Below are positions 1-5,309 of a stretch of 6,412 nt of DNA, piece by piece. Made by a program: the position numbers and the translations under genes. Origin of the DNA: Clostridia bacterium (lineage in GTDB: Bacteria; Bacillota; Clostridia; UBA1381); assembly GCA_900756545.1 (NCBI GenBank), contig CAAEKO010000033.1:1-6412 (forward strand), given 5' to 3'. The stretch's first letter is position 1, and each line of letters begins with the position of its first letter. The notes under the pieces were generated by a model. It was not told the DNA's origin and searched no databases. It saw nothing but the letters and a program-made list of their open reading frames with translations.

Positions 1-19
1 AGTGCGCCGGCTTATTTTT

Positions 20-859
20 TTATATTTTGCGGATAAAGGGAGCCCTGACGGCAGGATCAAGCAAATCGGCATAGGCCTGAACCTTCCGGAAGGTGTTTCC
101 CATCATCTCCGACTGCCTGTACCTTCGCAGCTTATTTAAGTCATATTCCGCGATATATACTCCTTCGGTCATTTCGTCCGCCAGAAAAATATTCATATCA
201 ATACACTTTCCCTCTGCATCCCAGGCAATGGGACTGAACGCACACGACCTTCCTGCGTCCTGCCCCGGCGGATTTGCCATGACAACGCCCGTCATATTTT
301 CATACGCCCGGGTAGACAGAGCCGTCACCCGGTGCTTCATCGACTGGCAGTCATTGGGAACAAGGATGATTTCCGCCCCTTTCAGCATTAATATCCGGGC
401 GCTTTCGGGATATTCCCTGTCATAGCAGATCATCACGCCCAGTTTGACGCCGTTAAAATCACAAACTCTAAATTCACTGCCACTCTCCAGGCATTTTTCG
501 TCAGAGAAATCACAGGTATGCACCTTGCTGTACTTCATGAGAATCTCGCCTTGCTTACTCACTACAAAGGCACTGTTCTGCGGCTTTTTCCTTCCCTTGG
601 TAAAAGCTGTAATCACCGCGCCCATTGACAATTCTTTGGCTTTCTGACAGAAAGCACGTAAATATTGGTCGTCATCTTCAATAGCATCGTCATTCGCGAC
701 CGGCAAATCATACCCAGTAATAAAACATTCCGGAAACAGCAGAATATCCGCTCCCTGTTTTGCTGCTTCCGCCATCCACGTAAGCCCCGTTTTCGTATTA
801 TGCCCTAAATCTCTGTGCACAGACCGCGCCTGCAAAGCTCCAATCCTGAATTTATCCAT
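20..859 (-). CDS. Carbon-nitrogen hydrolase (nitrilase superfamily)
   Basis: 279-residue cytoplasmic hydrolase of the nitrilase superfamily, which cleaves non-peptide C-N bonds (amides, N-carbamoyl compounds, nitriles). The Glu-Lys-Cys catalytic set is visible: E44 in LLFPECFITGYD, K112 in MKYSKVHT, and the nucleophile C145 in GVMICYDREYPES. The length is normal for a single-domain member and the frame is intact. The start ATG at 859 is preceded by GAGG at 867-870 (7-nt spacing). It lies downstream of the tRNA terminator and has its own candidate promoter at 882-909, so it is probably a separate transcript. The TAA stop at 20-22 is followed by an A-rich stretch and a GC-rich segment cut by the window edge, so its terminator cannot be judged. 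The family is certain. The substrate is not: omega-amidase, N-carbamoylputrescine amidase and other branches all remain possible. Confidence 0.93.
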   Translation of the reverse strand: MDKFRIGALQARSVHRDLGHNTKTGLTWMAEAAKQGADILLFPECFITGYDLPVANDDAIEDDDQYLRAFCQKAKELSMGAVITAFTKGRKKPQNSAFVVSKQGEILMKYSKVHTCDFSDEKCLESGSEFRVCDFNGVKLGVMICYDREYPESARILMLKGAEIILVPNDCQSMKHRVTALSTRAYENMTGVVMANPPGQDAGRSCAFSPIAWDAEGKCIDMNIFLADEMTEGVYIAEYDLNKLRRYRQSEMMGNTFRKVQAYADLLDPAVRAPFIRKI

Positions 860-881
860 ATTAATTCCTCACAATTTAAAA

Positions 882-909
882 TTTATATCAGCTTTGGTCT
901 TCCTCTGAA
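882..909 (-). promoter_or_regulatory. Candidate promoter of the nitrilase-family gene
   Basis: On the minus strand TTCAGA (-35, 4 of 6 matches) is followed after 16 bases by TATAAA (-10, 5 of 6). The -10 carries an upstream TGA, giving an extended TGnTATAAA element. Transcription would start about 16 bases before the ATG and leave the GAGG site in the leader. The extended -10 is the strongest part of the call; the -35 is weak. Confidence 0.45.
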
Positions 910-940
910 GCCACTCAACCAATCTTCATTTTTCTGCAAT

Positions 941-971
941 AAAAAATCCGGAGTAAACAAAACTTACTCCG
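941..971 (-). terminator. Rho-independent terminator of the tRNA operon
   Basis: Minus-strand stem CGGAGTAA / TTACTCCG (964-971 with 949-956, 8 perfect base pairs) with a 7-base loop, followed by GATTTTTT. It begins 4 bases after the encoded CCA of the tRNA-Tyr gene, so it ends the tRNA transcript and separates it from the nitrilase-family gene. Confidence 0.85.
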
Positions 972-974
972 AAT

Positions 975-1059
975 TGGTGGGAGAGGATGGATTCGAACCA
1001 TCGAAGCTAGAAGCAACAGATTTACAGTCTGCCCCCTTTGGCCACTCGGGAACTCTCCC
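975..1059 (-). tRNA. tRNA-Tyr (anticodon GTA)
   Basis: An 85-base class II tRNA with a long variable arm. The 7-bp acceptor stem GGGAGAG / CTCTCCC is perfect, the discriminator is A and CCA is encoded (975-977). Anticodon GTA sits at 1023-1025 in the loop context CTGTAAA. The T arm carries the expected GGTTCGAATCC. It is the last gene of the four-tRNA operon and lies 30 bases after tRNA-Thr across a hairpin-forming spacer. Confidence 0.97.
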
Positions 1060-1065
1060 AAATAT

Positions 1066-1087
1066 GAGGACAGGAAAGCCTGTCCTA
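1066..1087 (-). other. Hairpin in the tRNA-Thr/tRNA-Tyr spacer
   Basis: Bases 1067-1074 (AGGACAGG on plus) and 1079-1086 (CCTGTCCT) form a perfect 8-bp stem around a 4-base loop. AAATA/TATTT on either side (1060-1064, 1086-1090) could extend it with a small bulge. There is no clean U-tract, so it is not an obvious terminator. A processing or stability element within the tRNA precursor is an inference. Confidence 0.6.
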
Positions 1088-1089
1088 TT

Positions 1090-1165
1090 TGGAGCTGGTG
1101 ATGGGACTCGAACCCGCGACCTGCTGATTACAAATCAGCTGCTCTACCAATTGAGCTACACCAGC
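1090..1165 (-). tRNA. tRNA-Thr (anticodon TGT)
   Basis: A 76-base class I tRNA with CCA encoded (1090-1092). The acceptor stem is GCTGGTG / CACCAGC, the D arm is TAGCTCAATTGGTAGAGCA and the T-loop region is GGGTTCGAGTCCC. Anticodon TGT is at 1130-1132 in loop TTTGTAA, and the discriminator is T, as is common for bacterial tRNA-Thr. It is third in the operon and only 4 bases after tRNA-Val, so maturation needs endonucleolytic processing. Confidence 0.97.
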
Positions 1166-1169
1166 ATGG

Positions 1170-1245
1170 TGGTGGGAGTTACAGGGCTCGAACCTGTGAC
1201 ATCCTGCTTGTAAGGCAGACGCTCTCCCAGCTGAGCTAAACTCCC
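1170..1245 (-). tRNA. tRNA-Val (anticodon TAC)
   Basis: A 76-base tRNA with encoded CCA (1170-1172), acceptor stem GGGAGTT / AACTCCC and D arm TAGCTCAGCTGGGAGAGC. Anticodon TAC is at 1210-1212 in loop CTTACAA, with T arm CAGGTTCGAGCCCTG. It is second in the operon, 9 bases after tRNA-Pro. Confidence 0.97.
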
Positions 1246-1254
1246 AAAAAATTT

Positions 1255-1331
1255 TGGTCGGGATGACAGGATTCGAACCTGCGGCCCTCTGGTCCCAAAC
1301 CAGATGCGCTACCAAACTGCGCTACATCCCG
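1255..1331 (-). tRNA. tRNA-Pro (anticodon TGG)
   Basis: A 77-base tRNA starting CGGGATGTAGCGCAG, the usual bacterial tRNA-Pro opening, with encoded CCA (1255-1257) and acceptor stem CGGGATG / CATCCCG. Anticodon TGG is at 1295-1297 in loop TTTGGGA, with T arm GCAGGTTCGAATCCTGT. It is the first gene of the operon, about 30 bases from the predicted transcription start. Confidence 0.97.
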
Positions 1332-1366
1332 GTAATTCGACTCCGTCATCTGCAGACGACTTATAT

Positions 1367-1395
1367 ATGATAGCACGATTAAATCTACTTTTCAA
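1367..1395 (-). promoter_or_regulatory. Promoter of the tRNA-Pro-Val-Thr-Tyr operon
   Basis: On the minus strand TTGAAA (-35, 5 of 6) lies 17 bases from TATCAT (-10, 5 of 6), with an extended TGC just before the -10. This spacing and match are strong for sigma-A. The short leader before tRNA-Pro contains a near-palindrome around CTGCAG (1345-1360). Confidence 0.8.
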
Positions 1396-1437
1396 CACTG
1401 AATTTATATCAAAATCGGTTAATACTATAATTTATAT

Positions 1438-2493
1438 CTAAATTACTCCTATTTTCTCTCGTTTTCTAACGTTTTCTATTTTTTTCATTTTTATTCCATC
1501 TATGAATACGAATATTACTAATAATGCCCCCAAATAGCCTAAAATCCTGTATATAACATCTACAAAAGTAGTAAAAGAGAACCCTGCCCCAAAATACCCC
1601 AGACACAGCACCAACCCTCCGGCAATTCGTTTATCCACTACCTGTGAAAGACGCTGCAACACAGCATAGCCGTTTGACAAGGCAGTTGTCAGCATAGCCG
1701 CGAACAAAACTCCAAGATAAATCAAGGAAACCGCTGTTCCCTGCCGTTTGCAGATCGTCATCATCGGAATGCTCCCTAACGGAATTTTGCCATAGTAGAT
1801 ACTAATAACGACCCACAGACACAGGAGTAACCCAAAAATTGCTGTGCCAGACAAAATTCCTACCAATCCGAACCTTTTTTTCTGCATGGTACGTCCCATC
1901 TCCGCCAGAATCACCCCAGCGGTCAGAATATTGTAGCTTACATAGCTTGCCCCGGCAGTCACCCAATTATCCGTAATTTGAGAAAAAGAAGAAAACACCT
2001 GAGTTTCCCGAAAATTCAAGATATACCAGCAAACGCCCATAATCCCCAAAATAATGAGTATTGATAAAGCACCGTTGGCCGCCATCAGTCCTTTCAGATC
2101 ATACCGAAAAACAAAAAAGCAGATCAGGCACAAGAGGAATACGCCCCAGCTTTTAGAGATTCCAAAAAACTCCCCCAGAGCCTCTCCCATTCCAGAGGCC
2201 ATAGCAATAAAAACGATCATCATAAATAATGCAGTCAATTTGCGATACAGGCTTGCTAAGGCCCCGGGCATAATCAACTCCAAATAATCGTAGAAATCCC
2301 GCACGCCTGCTTGTTTTGCCCGCTTTGTGATAATCATGGCAAGTAAGCCAAACAATCCGGCTGCAAGCATCAGACCAAAAAAGCTGATCCGCCCATATTT
2401 CACAAAGTAGCTAACCACTTCGCTTCCCGAAGCAAACCCCGCACCGATCACCGTCGCAATGTAAACCCCCGCGATCAAAATCGCCTCCAGCAT
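1438..2493 (-). CDS. YkvI-family membrane protein (putative transporter)
   Basis: 351-residue polytopic inner-membrane protein resembling Bacillus YkvI, a family with a LeuT/APC-like fold and unknown substrate. About ten hydrophobic segments are visible (roughly residues 3-23, 37-55, 86-104, 107-128, 131-150, 174-195, 207-232, 255-277, 291-310, 318-342). Helix 1 contains the broken-helix signature TVIGAGFASGSE (14-25), and helix 6 the region SYVSYNILTAG (173-183). The basic tail KMKKIENVRKREK suggests a cytoplasmic C-terminus. The frame opens at 2517, but GGAGGG (2500-2505) lies 7 bases before the ATG at 2493, and the upstream codons fall inside a terminator stem, so the 2493 start is preferred. 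No clear terminator follows the TAG stop, so read-through into the tRNA operon is possible. Amino-acid transport is plausible but not shown. Confidence 0.85.
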   Translation of the reverse strand: MLEAILIAGVYIATVIGAGFASGSEVVSYFVKYGRISFFGLMLAAGLFGLLAMIITKRAKQAGVRDFYDYLELIMPGALASLYRKLTALFMMIVFIAMASGMGEALGEFFGISKSWGVFLLCLICFFVFRYDLKGLMAANGALSILIILGIMGVCWYILNFRETQVFSSFSQITDNWVTAGASYVSYNILTAGVILAEMGRTMQKKRFGLVGILSGTAIFGLLLCLWVVISIYYGKIPLGSIPMMTICKRQGTAVSLIYLGVLFAAMLTTALSNGYAVLQRLSQVVDKRIAGGLVLCLGYFGAGFSFTTFVDVIYRILGYLGALLVIFVFIDGIKMKKIENVRKREKIGVI

Positions 2494-2499
2494 TGCCAT

Positions 2500-2505
2500 C
2501 CCTCC
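2500..2505 (-). promoter_or_regulatory. Shine-Dalgarno site fixing the ykvI-like start
   Basis: GGAGGG on the minus strand ends 6 bases before the ATG at 2493. It lies inside the codons of the longer open frame beginning at 2517, which argues against that longer start. It directly abuts the T7 tail of the greA terminator. Confidence 0.8.
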
Positions 2506-2548
2506 AAAAAAATACATCTATTGCAGTATATGCAATAGATGTATTTTT
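2506..2548 (-). terminator. greA terminator with perfect 18-bp stem
   Basis: Bases 2508-2525 and 2531-2548 form a perfect 18-bp inverted repeat around the 5-base loop 2526-2530. The minus strand ends in T7 (2506-2512). It begins 8 bases after the greA stop. The stem is AT-rich (core ATCTATTGCA), which is unusual, but the U-tract is good. It also has a T5 run on the plus side, but no plus-strand gene lies upstream to use it. Confidence 0.8.
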
Positions 2549-2556
2549 CATATCCG

Positions 2557-3036
2557 TTATCTTGTAATTTCCAAAATTTTGAATTGAATCACGCCGCCTG
2601 GTGTATTCACGTCTACTACATCTCCGGCCTTATGGTGCATCAACGCACTGCCCACTGGGGACTCTTGGGACAGCTTGTTTTTTTCCGGGTCTGCCTCCGT
2701 GGTGCTGACAATGGAATATTCTATCTCTTCCTCAAATTCCACGTCCCATAGCTTTACCTTTGAACCCAAACTCACCTCATCCAATGTAATCTCACTTTCA
2801 TCCAACACACGCGCATATTTGAGCATATATATAATCTGATTAATCCTTGCTTCCACTTCTGCCTGCTCGTTCTTCGCCTCGTCATACTCCGAGTTCTCGG
2901 AAAGGTCACCGAAGGATAATGCCTGCTTAATTTTTTCAGATACCTCTTTCCGTTTCTGGGTTTTCAGATATTCAAGCTCATCCTTGAGCTTTTGCATGCC
3001 TTCCTCTGTTAAAACGATTTCTTTGGTTTCCGCCAT
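2557..3036 (-). CDS. greA: Transcription elongation factor GreA
   Basis: 159-residue factor that enters the RNA polymerase secondary channel and stimulates transcript cleavage in backtracked complexes. Residues 12-75 form the charged N-terminal coiled coil, with the acidic tip loop GDLSENSEY at 43-51 (D44 and E47 correspond to the catalytic acidic pair). The C-terminal FKBP-like domain shows SPVGSALMHHKAGDVVDV (126-143) followed by TPGG. The length matches the family (about 158). The open frame begins at 3045, but AAGGA (3046-3050) touches that ATG directly, while it is 9 bases from the ATG at 3036. The resulting N-terminus MAETKEIVLTEEG is the usual GreA beginning. It is monocistronic by appearance: consensus promoter upstream and terminator directly downstream. 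No lysS, a frequent Firmicutes partner, follows. Confidence 0.97.
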   Translation of the reverse strand: MAETKEIVLTEEGMQKLKDELEYLKTQKRKEVSEKIKQALSFGDLSENSEYDEAKNEQAEVEARINQIIYMLKYARVLDESEITLDEVSLGSKVKLWDVEFEEEIEYSIVSTTEADPEKNKLSQESPVGSALMHHKAGDVVDVNTPGGVIQFKILEITR

Positions 3037-3076
3037 AACGACCATTCCTTTCAGCCATCTTAAAAATATAAAGTTT

Positions 3077-3105
3077 ATTATACACTATTTAAATGCAAAT
3101 GTCAA
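3077..3105 (-). promoter_or_regulatory. Consensus sigma-A promoter of greA
   Basis: On the minus strand TTGACA (3100-3105) and TATAAT (3077-3082) are both perfect and separated by exactly 17 bases. Transcription is expected to start near 3070, giving a leader of about 35 bases that carries AAGGA. This predicts strong constitutive expression. Confidence 0.92.
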
Positions 3106-3132
3106 TCTTTTTTGCCATTTTACCAATAATGA

Positions 3133-3150
3133 TATGCAATATGATGCATA
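3133..3150. repeat. Inverted repeat in the greA/galactokinase-like divergent spacer
   Basis: TATGCA (3133-3138) and TGCATA (3145-3150) form a perfect 6-bp dyad with a 6-base spacer. Flanking ATAAT / ATTAT extends the symmetry with a 2-base offset. It lies upstream of the plus-strand gene, beyond the -35 of greA, and overlaps possible weak plus-strand -10 hexamers (TGCAAT, TATGAT). An operator role is inferred only from position. Confidence 0.4.
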
Positions 3151-3200
3151 ATTATGTTGATGAACGAGAAAAATATTTTAAATGTGAAATTTGAAATGAC

Positions 3201-3205
3201 GGGAG
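3201..3205 (+). promoter_or_regulatory. Shine-Dalgarno site supporting the 3214 start
   Basis: GGGAG sits 8 bases before ATG 3214. The upstream in-frame ATGs at 3154 and 3160 have no recognisable ribosome-binding site. Confidence 0.6.
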
Positions 3206-3213
3206 CTGAACCC

Positions 3214-4332
3214 ATGACTGCAACAGAATTACTTGAAGATTTTACACGCCGATTCGGCGGCGAGCCGGACACTGCCGAAATCTATTTTGCCGGCGCAGGA
3301 CTGGACATGCTGGGGGGAGTCTGCGCGTCCTCCGGCGGCAACGTACTGACTGCCTCTCTTTCCCCGGGGACATACGCGGTCGTACGCCATACGAACAACG
3401 GCAAAATCAGCGTGGAGGAATCCACGTCAAATATCGAACTGACTTGTGATGCGGCGGCTCTGGGCATATATCAGGAGAAAAACCGGGCCGCCCCTGTTTT
3501 CCAAAGTCTTGCCGCACTCCAAACTGCGGAAAGAGAGCTGGCGGGCGCTGAATTTTTACTGCACCACAGCATCCAGAACGCCCAGTTCCAGCAGGCCGCT
3601 GCCGCGTCTGTTCTGGCTGCAGATCGCTTAAAAAGCCAGCCGGAGGAGCTGGCCCGTTTCTGTATCCCCCACTGTGCGGCCTCAAACAGTGCGATATTGT
3701 CCGGCTTTGCCGGAAAAAACGGCGCATTGCTGTTATCCGCCCCCAAAGAATTACAGTATTCCTATCTGCCGTTTCCGGCCGCAGAGTATAAAATCATTCT
3801 GACAATGACTGAGGAAAAAAACAAAAAAGACCTTTCCGGCCTATTTACTGAGGCATTCCACACTATGCGGGACAAAAACCCCAGCCTGACCTCTGCTGCC
3901 CAGCTTACAGAAAGCGATGCTGAGCTTTGCCGGGAAACACTACTCTATCCATACGCAAAATTCATGCTCCATGAACAGCAGAGGATTGCCAGCGCCGCAG
4001 AGCTTCTGCGCCAGCGCCAGCCTGATCTGAACGGCTTCTGGGATGTGCTGGGCGCCTCCGGACGCGCCATTTGCGGCCTGTATCGAAAAATCGCTAAAGA
4101 CGCAGTATCCTTTTATGAGCTAGCCTGCCGTGCGAAGCTCTGTGCTGCCTGCCGGATTCTGGACAACGGATGCGGCGTATTCAGCATCGTCCGCGGCGAT
4201 CAGGTAGATACTTTTTTAGACAAGCTTCGGACAGCGTTTGTAGAAAAAGCCGGATACCCGCCTGTGTTTTATGTCTGCTCCACTGCCGACAGCGGCGTGC
4301 AGATTCCGCCGCCGCCAAAGCCGCCCGCATAA
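3214..4332 (+). CDS. Galactokinase-like GHMP-fold protein, probable pseudokinase
   Basis: 372-residue protein that lines up with galactokinase end to end but lacks its active-site residues. The N-terminal ELLEDFTRRFGGEPD matches the galactokinase opening. Residues 26-48 align without gaps to the sugar-binding signature (consensus APGRVNLIGEHTDYNGG), but Arg, Glu, His and Asp become G29, G35, V36 and A38. The phosphate loop (GLSSSAA) is replaced by QFQQAAAA near 124-131. The region before GFAGKNGALLL (164-174), where GIMDQ with the catalytic Asp should be, has no Asp. The C-terminal GHMP domain is recognisable: ACRILDNGCGVFSIV (312-326) against GSRMTGGGFGGC, then AGYPPVFYVCSTADSGVQ. It ends with a proline-rich tail. 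The frame is intact, so this is not simple gene decay. Start 3214 is chosen for GGGAG and family alignment; 3154 is the alternative. A sensor, scaffold or different-ligand role is possible; no function is assigned. Confidence 0.8.
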   Translation: MTATELLEDFTRRFGGEPDTAEIYFAGAGLDMLGGVCASSGGNVLTASLSPGTYAVVRHTNNGKISVEESTSNIELTCDAAALGIYQEKNRAAPVFQSLAALQTAERELAGAEFLLHHSIQNAQFQQAAAASVLAADRLKSQPEELARFCIPHCAASNSAILSGFAGKNGALLLSAPKELQYSYLPFPAAEYKIILTMTEEKNKKDLSGLFTEAFHTMRDKNPSLTSAAQLTESDAELCRETLLYPYAKFMLHEQQRIASAAELLRQRQPDLNGFWDVLGASGRAICGLYRKIAKDAVSFYELACRAKLCAACRILDNGCGVFSIVRGDQVDTFLDKLRTAFVEKAGYPPVFYVCSTADSGVQIPPPPKPPA

Positions 4333-4367
4333 AATAAACACTGCTTCGCATATTTGTCCGAAATCAC

Positions 4368-4391
4368 AAGCAGGGGATAACCCTGCTTTTT
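4368..4391 (+). terminator. Terminator of the galactokinase-like gene
   Basis: Stem AAGCAGGG / CCCTGCTT (4368-4375 with 4381-4388, 8 bp), loop GATAA, and T5 at 4387-4391. It abuts the stop codon of the convergent sufB-like gene at 4392. The minus-strand side has only a poor T-tract, so the hairpin serves the plus gene mainly. Confidence 0.85.
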
Positions 4392-5309
4392 CTATTTCAA
4401 AAACCCTGAAATAATTTTCTTTTCCGCCTCTTCCTCGGTCAGTCCCAACGTGCGGAGCTTCAAAATCTGTTCTCCGGCGATTTTACCGATAGCGGCCTCA
4501 TGGATCAGCGCCGCATCCTCACTGGAGGCCTCCAGCGCCGGGACCGCCGTTACCGTACCGTGGTCCACCAAGATCGCGTCACATTCCGAGTGGCCTGTAC
4601 ACCGGTTTTTACCCTTGATGCAGGAATGAAATTCCTGATAAGAATGTCCCCGTGCCACAGAACGGGAAATCAAATCCGCCCCGGAGTCTTCGCCCTCCAG
4701 CGTCACTTCAAATTCCGTCCGGGCCGTTTCACTATAGTCGGTCATGATGCGTTCCCGGACAACCAGCCGTGCCCGTGCCGCCAGTATAGCGGTGGTTTTA
4801 CGAAAGGTACTGTCTACGCCGCCAAGCTGAACCGTATCCATTTCCAGGCTGGAATCCTCAGCCATAACAATGTCTGTCACCGGGTCGATTTTCTTCGCTC
4901 CCGTACCCCGGCCTGTACCGATATGCTTTTCCTGGTACACCACCCGGGCGCCCTTTTCCAGGAAGAAACGGTGGATACCATTGTGCCGGGCTTCTTCCCC
5001 ATCATCCGTATGCACGCCGCATCCGGCAACGATCACCACATCCGCGCCCTCGCCCACATAAAAATCATTGTACACCAAATCATCAACGTTTCCGTGGGTC
5101 ACACAAGCGGGAATATATACCTTTTCATTCTTTGTTCCAGGCTTAATATGCACTTCAATGCCTGGCATATCAGCTTTGGATTCGATCCTGATATTCTCCG
5201 AATTTTGCCGCCCCGCGCACTGCCCGTCCTCCCGGATATTGAACGCCCCGGTGAATTTTCCCGAGAAATCAGATACAAGCCGCAGAAGCTCGTCTGTAAT
5301 CTTATTCAT
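4392..5309 (-). CDS. sufB: SufB/SufD-family Fe-S cluster assembly scaffold (short form)
   Basis: 305-residue SufB/SufD-family protein, the scaffold partner of SufC on which Fe-S clusters are assembled in the cytoplasm. Family hallmarks near the C-terminus are TGHSECDAILVDHGTVTAVPALEA (238-261 region; C243 is the likely counterpart of the conserved SufB cysteine) and LIHEAAIGKI (269-277). Other cysteines are C31, C69, C97, C230 and C237. The body is the repetitive beta-helix type. It is much shorter than classical SufB (about 470-495) and SufD (about 420), as in the minimal SufBC-like (SMS-type) systems of anaerobes and archaea. The frame extends upstream to 5417, but ATG 5309 is chosen: it overlaps the sufC end by 8 bases and is preceded by GAAGG at 9-base spacing, indicating translational coupling. 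No cysteine desulfurase gene is present in the window. Confidence 0.88.
   Translation of the reverse strand: MNKITDELLRLVSDFSGKFTGAFNIREDGQCAGRQNSENIRIESKADMPGIEVHIKPGTKNEKVYIPACVTHGNVDDLVYNDFYVGEGADVVIVAGCGVHTDDGEEARHNGIHRFFLEKGARVVYQEKHIGTGRGTGAKKIDPVTDIVMAEDSSLEMDTVQLGGVDSTFRKTTAILAARARLVVRERIMTDYSETARTEFEVTLEGEDSGADLISRSVARGHSYQEFHSCIKGKNRCTGHSECDAILVDHGTVTAVPALEASSEDAALIHEAAIGKIAGEQILKLRTLGLTEEEAEKKIISGFLK

Noticed and set aside
815..1213. Plus-strand open frame of 132 codons across the tRNA genes, containing GDGTRTRDLLITNQLLYQLSYT
   Set aside because: This is the well-known spurious translation of tRNA genes read on the opposite strand; it overlaps three unambiguous tRNAs and has no independent support.
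1085..1315. Minus-strand open frame of 76 codons containing AQLVEQLICNQQVAGSSPI
   Set aside because: It is a translation of tRNA-Pro, tRNA-Val and tRNA-Thr in their sense direction, another common database artefact.
1345..1360. Near-palindrome around CTGCAG just downstream of the tRNA promoter -10
   Set aside because: It is short and imperfect, and could be chance; there is not enough to call an operator or stem-loop leader.
2494..2517. Longer N-terminus MYFFGGMA for the ykvI-like protein
   Set aside because: These codons contain the ribosome-binding site of the inner ATG and part of the greA terminator stem, so translation from 2517 is unlikely.
3154..3213. Upstream starts (3154 or 3160) for the galactokinase-like gene
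   Set aside because: No Shine-Dalgarno sequence precedes them, while 3214 has GGGAG at 8 bases and matches the galactokinase N-terminus. The longer form is not excluded.
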